Assembly (NCBI RefSeq): GCF_000745475.1
Contig: NZ_JQJJ01000013.1
Location: 186,001-250,000 of the forward strand
Source of the DNA: Allobosea sp. UNC402CLCol
Lineage (GTDB): Bacteria; Pseudomonadota; Alphaproteobacteria; Rhizobiales; Beijerinckiaceae
Direction of reading: 5' to 3'
DNA length: 64,000 nucleotides
Part shown: one piece after another, positions 62,257 through 64,000 of the stretch
Position numbering within the stretch: the stretch's first letter is position 1
Layout of the letters: every line of letters begins with the position of its first letter
Program-made: the position numbers and the translations under genes
Notes under the pieces: model-generated
What the model was told of the DNA's origin: nothing
What the model saw: the letters and a program-made list of their open reading frames with translations, nothing else
The model's database searches: none

Positions 62257-63051
62257 TCAGCGCACGAACTGGTCGTAGATCTTGGCGAACTCGCCCGTCG
62301 CCTTGGCGAGATGCAGCCACTGGTCGACGAAGGCCTTGAAGGTCGCGTCGCCGCGCGGGAGCATGTAGCCCATCTCGCCATATTGCAGCGGCTCGTCCGG
62401 ATTGACGGCGCAGAGGCCGGGCTTGGCCTTCTCCTGCACCTTCACCTCGATCGATTCGGCGATCATCAGGTCGGCCTTGCCGGCGAGGATCTGGTCGAAG
62501 ATCGTGACGTTGTCGGGGAAGACCTCGATCTTGGCCTGCTTGAAATTGGCGCGCACGAAACGCTCATTGGTGCCGCCGGGATTGACGATGACGCGCGTCT
62601 CCGGCTTGTCGATGGCCGCGACCGTCTGGAACTTGTCCTTGTCGGCGCAGCGCACGATCGGCGCCTTGCCGTTGACGAGATAGGGCGCGGAGAAGAACAC
62701 CTTCTTCTGCCGGTCGAGCGTCACCGAGATGCCGCCCATCGCGACGTCGCATTTGCCCGAGCCCATGTCGGTCAGCAGATCGGCCCATTTCGTCTGGACG
62801 AACTTGGCCTCGACGCCGAGCGCCTTAGCGAGCGATTTCGCCAGATCGATGTCGATGCCCTCGAAGCTGCCGTCCTTGGCCAGGGTGAAGGGCTTGTAGT
62901 CGCCGGTGGTGCAGATTTGCAGGCTGCCTCGGCTCTGCACGGTGTCGAGCAGGCTCGCGGGCGTCTGCGCGTGGACGGCGCCGGCCAGCGTCAGGCCGAA
63001 GGACAAGGCCGGCAGCAGCAGGCCGGGGCGGAGCAGGGAGAACAGGCGCAT
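62257..63051 (-). CDS. Periplasmic cyclohexadienyl dehydratase-like protein (PheC type)
   Basis: A 264-residue exported protein with a signal peptide to AVHA (about residue 28) and a type II solute-binding fold. It resembles Pseudomonas PheC as I recall it: TTGDYKPF, VDVDLAKSL-like IDIDLAKSLAKALG, MSGISINLERQ versus MGGISVTLDRQ, IVNPGGTNERFVRANFK, PDNVTIFDQILAGKADLM and YLLPR versus YMLPR. PheC converts arogenate/prephenate to phenylalanine/phenylpyruvate in the periplasm. An amino-acid binding protein is the alternative, but no permease genes are adjacent. ATG 63051 is preferred (GAGG 10 nt upstream). Confidence 0.82.
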   Translation of the reverse strand: MRLFSLLRPGLLLPALSFGLTLAGAVHAQTPASLLDTVQSRGSLQICTTGDYKPFTLAKDGSFEGIDIDLAKSLAKALGVEAKFVQTKWADLLTDMGSGKCDVAMGGISVTLDRQKKVFFSAPYLVNGKAPIVRCADKDKFQTVAAIDKPETRVIVNPGGTNERFVRANFKQAKIEVFPDNVTIFDQILAGKADLMIAESIEVKVQEKAKPGLCAVNPDEPLQYGEMGYMLPRGDATFKAFVDQWLHLAKATGEFAKIYDQFVR

Positions 63052-63187
63052 GATCGGATGACCTCGGAGCTGTCGAAACCGCAGGCCAAGCAAGGAACGT
63101 GCGCGACGGACTGTCAACCGGCGCCGCAATGGTTTAGAGGAGCCGGTTTCCGGCGGCTTTTTTTCAACGGCCTGGGCCCTGTCGACG

Positions 63188-63952
63188 ATGACCTTGAAGA
63201 CCCGCATCATTCCCTGCCTCGACGTCAAGGACGGCCGCGTCGTCAAGGGCGTCAAGTTCGTCGACCTGGTCGATGCCGGCGATCCCGTCGAGGCCGCCAA
63301 GGCCTATGACGCGGCCGGCGCGGACGAGCTCTGCTTCCTCGACATCACCGCAAGCCATGAGGATCGCGGCATCCTGTTCGACGTGGTGACGCGCACGGCT
63401 GAAGCCTGCTTCATGCCGCTCACCGTCGGCGGCGGGGTGCGCAAGGTCGAAGATATCCGCGCGCTGCTGCTGGCCGGCGCCGACAAGGTCTCGATCAACA
63501 CCGCCGCCGTCACCAACCGGCTCTTCGTCAAGGAAGCGGCGGAGAAGTTCGGCGCCCAGTGCATCACGGTCGCGATCGACGCCAAGCAGGTCTCGCCCGG
63601 CCGCTGGGAGATCTTCACCCATGGCGGGCGCAACGCCACCGGCATCGAGGCCGTCGCCTTCGCGCGCGAGGTCGTCTCGCTGGGCGCGGGCGAATTGCTG
63701 GTGACCTCGATGGACAAGGACGGCACCAAGTCCGGCTATGATCTCGGCCTGACGCGCGCCATCTCGGATGCGGTCTCCGTGCCGGTGATCGCCTCGGGCG
63801 GTGTCGGCGACCTCGACGATCTCGTCGCCGGCGTCAGCGAAGGCCATGCCTCAGCCGTGCTCGCCGCCTCGATCTTCCATTTCGGCACCTACACGATCGG
63901 TCAGGCCAAGGCGCATATGGCGGAAGCGGGCCTCAGGATGAGGCTCGATTGA
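63188..63952 (+). CDS. hisF: Imidazole glycerol phosphate synthase, cyclase subunit
   Basis: A 254-residue (beta/alpha)8 barrel that, with HisH, forms IGP and AICAR. Catalytic Asp12 is in PCLDVKDG and the second Asp lies in IDAKQV near 131. [11 protein letters not shown] and [10 protein letters not shown] are phosphate-binding loops. The upstream 136-bp gap is shared with the divergent PheC-like gene and should contain a promoter. The start has only a weak ribosome-binding site. hisE follows after 1 nt. Confidence 0.97.
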   Translation: MTLKTRIIPCLDVKDGRVVKGVKFVDLVDAGDPVEAAKAYDAAGADELCFLDITASHEDRGILFDVVTRTAEACFMPLTVGGGVRKVEDIRALLLAGADKVSINTAAVTNRLFVKEAAEKFGAQCITVAIDAKQVSPGRWEIFTHGGRNATGIEAVAFAREVVSLGAGELLVTSMDKDGTKSGYDLGLTRAISDAVSVPVIASGGVGDLDDLVAGVSEGHASAVLAASIFHFGTYTIGQAKAHMAEAGLRMRLD

Positions 63953-63953
63953 C

Positions 63954-64000
63954 ATGACCGGCTTCACCCTCGCCGATCTCGAAGCCCGCATCGCCGAACG
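63954..64000 (+). CDS. hisE: Phosphoribosyl-ATP diphosphatase, N-terminus only (cut by window edge)
   Basis: Only the first 15 codons are visible, reading MTGFTLADLEARIAE. This matches the usual start of rhizobial HisE (F-T-L-x-D-L-E-x-I-I-A-E-R), which normally follows hisF. The ATG begins one base after the hisF stop. The identification rests on this short match and on gene order. Confidence 0.75.
   Translation, partial: MTGFTLADLEARIAE

Overview
The window is chromosomal DNA of a high-GC alphaproteobacterium, most likely a member of the Hyphomicrobiales (Rhizobiales), perhaps close to Bosea or Methylobacteriaceae. The taxonomic call is an inference. It rests on GC-rich codon use, the order rpmH-rnpA-yidC...engB...argB, the order hisB-DUF2628-hisH-hisA...hisF-hisE, a monofunctional HisB, an Omp25/31-type outer-membrane protein ending in Phe, and a dnaX-ybaB-recR block with the SRP RNA gene next to dnaX. 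No tRNA, rRNA, CRISPR array or insertion sequence was recognised.

Layout. (1) 1-6397, minus strand: a nucleoside uptake and salvage operon (BMP-type binding protein, dual-domain ATPase, two permeases, cytidine deaminase, purine nucleoside phosphorylase, deoC cut by the window edge). (2) 6560-19663: mostly housekeeping genes: a MoeB/ThiF-like protein, gshB, YraN, rsmI, an LpoA-like lipoprotein, a periplasmic redoxin with a DsbD-like reductase, an SDR, a sulfonate/nitrate-type ABC importer divergent from an Lrp-type regulator, and coaBC. (3) 19684-38622: an accessory catabolic island of about 19 kb. It combines FrlB-like and FrlD-like enzymes for Amadori compounds (sugar-amine conjugates), hydantoinase/oxoprolinase HyuA-HyuB, two paralogous FAD amine/amino-acid oxidases, a RidA-like protein, an SDR, two peptide-type binding proteins with one Dpp/Opp-type transporter, an AGE-family sugar epimerase/isomerase and a HutC-type GntR regulator. 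(4) 38866-44661: dUTPase, an Rrf2 regulator, cysK, a GNAT, a two-domain VOC protein, another FAD oxidoreductase and a YihY protein. (5) 44900-50525: Omp, recR, ybaB, dnaX, ffs and a divergent ChrB-like/membrane-protein locus. (6) 50720-64000: rpmH-rnpA-yidC, an XAT-type acetyltransferase, engB, DUF423, argB, a pyrimidine nucleotidase, metZ, and his genes interrupted by an antiparallel exported carbonic anhydrase and a PheC-like dehydratase.

The most interesting region is the island in (3). The palindromic core TGGTATA(C/T)ACCA occurs at three promoters: before the frlB-frlD-hyuA-hyuB operon, before a binding-protein gene, and before the ridA-oxidase-SDR genes. All three have a TTGACA -35 box beside or just upstream of the palindrome. 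The GntR/UTRA gene lies beside the first site. I infer a local regulon for uptake and breakdown of a sugar-amino acid conjugate, possibly one that cyclises to a pyroglutamyl or hydantoin-like form. Seven intergenic regions carry members of a modular palindromic repeat family (GTCATTCCGG.../GGAATCCAT...), which accounts for most of the longer non-coding gaps. The PheC-like and carbonic anhydrase genes inside the his cluster, the ChrB-like locus with its 9-bp perfect palindrome, and a dUTPase of enterobacterial rather than rhizobial type also deserve a second look.
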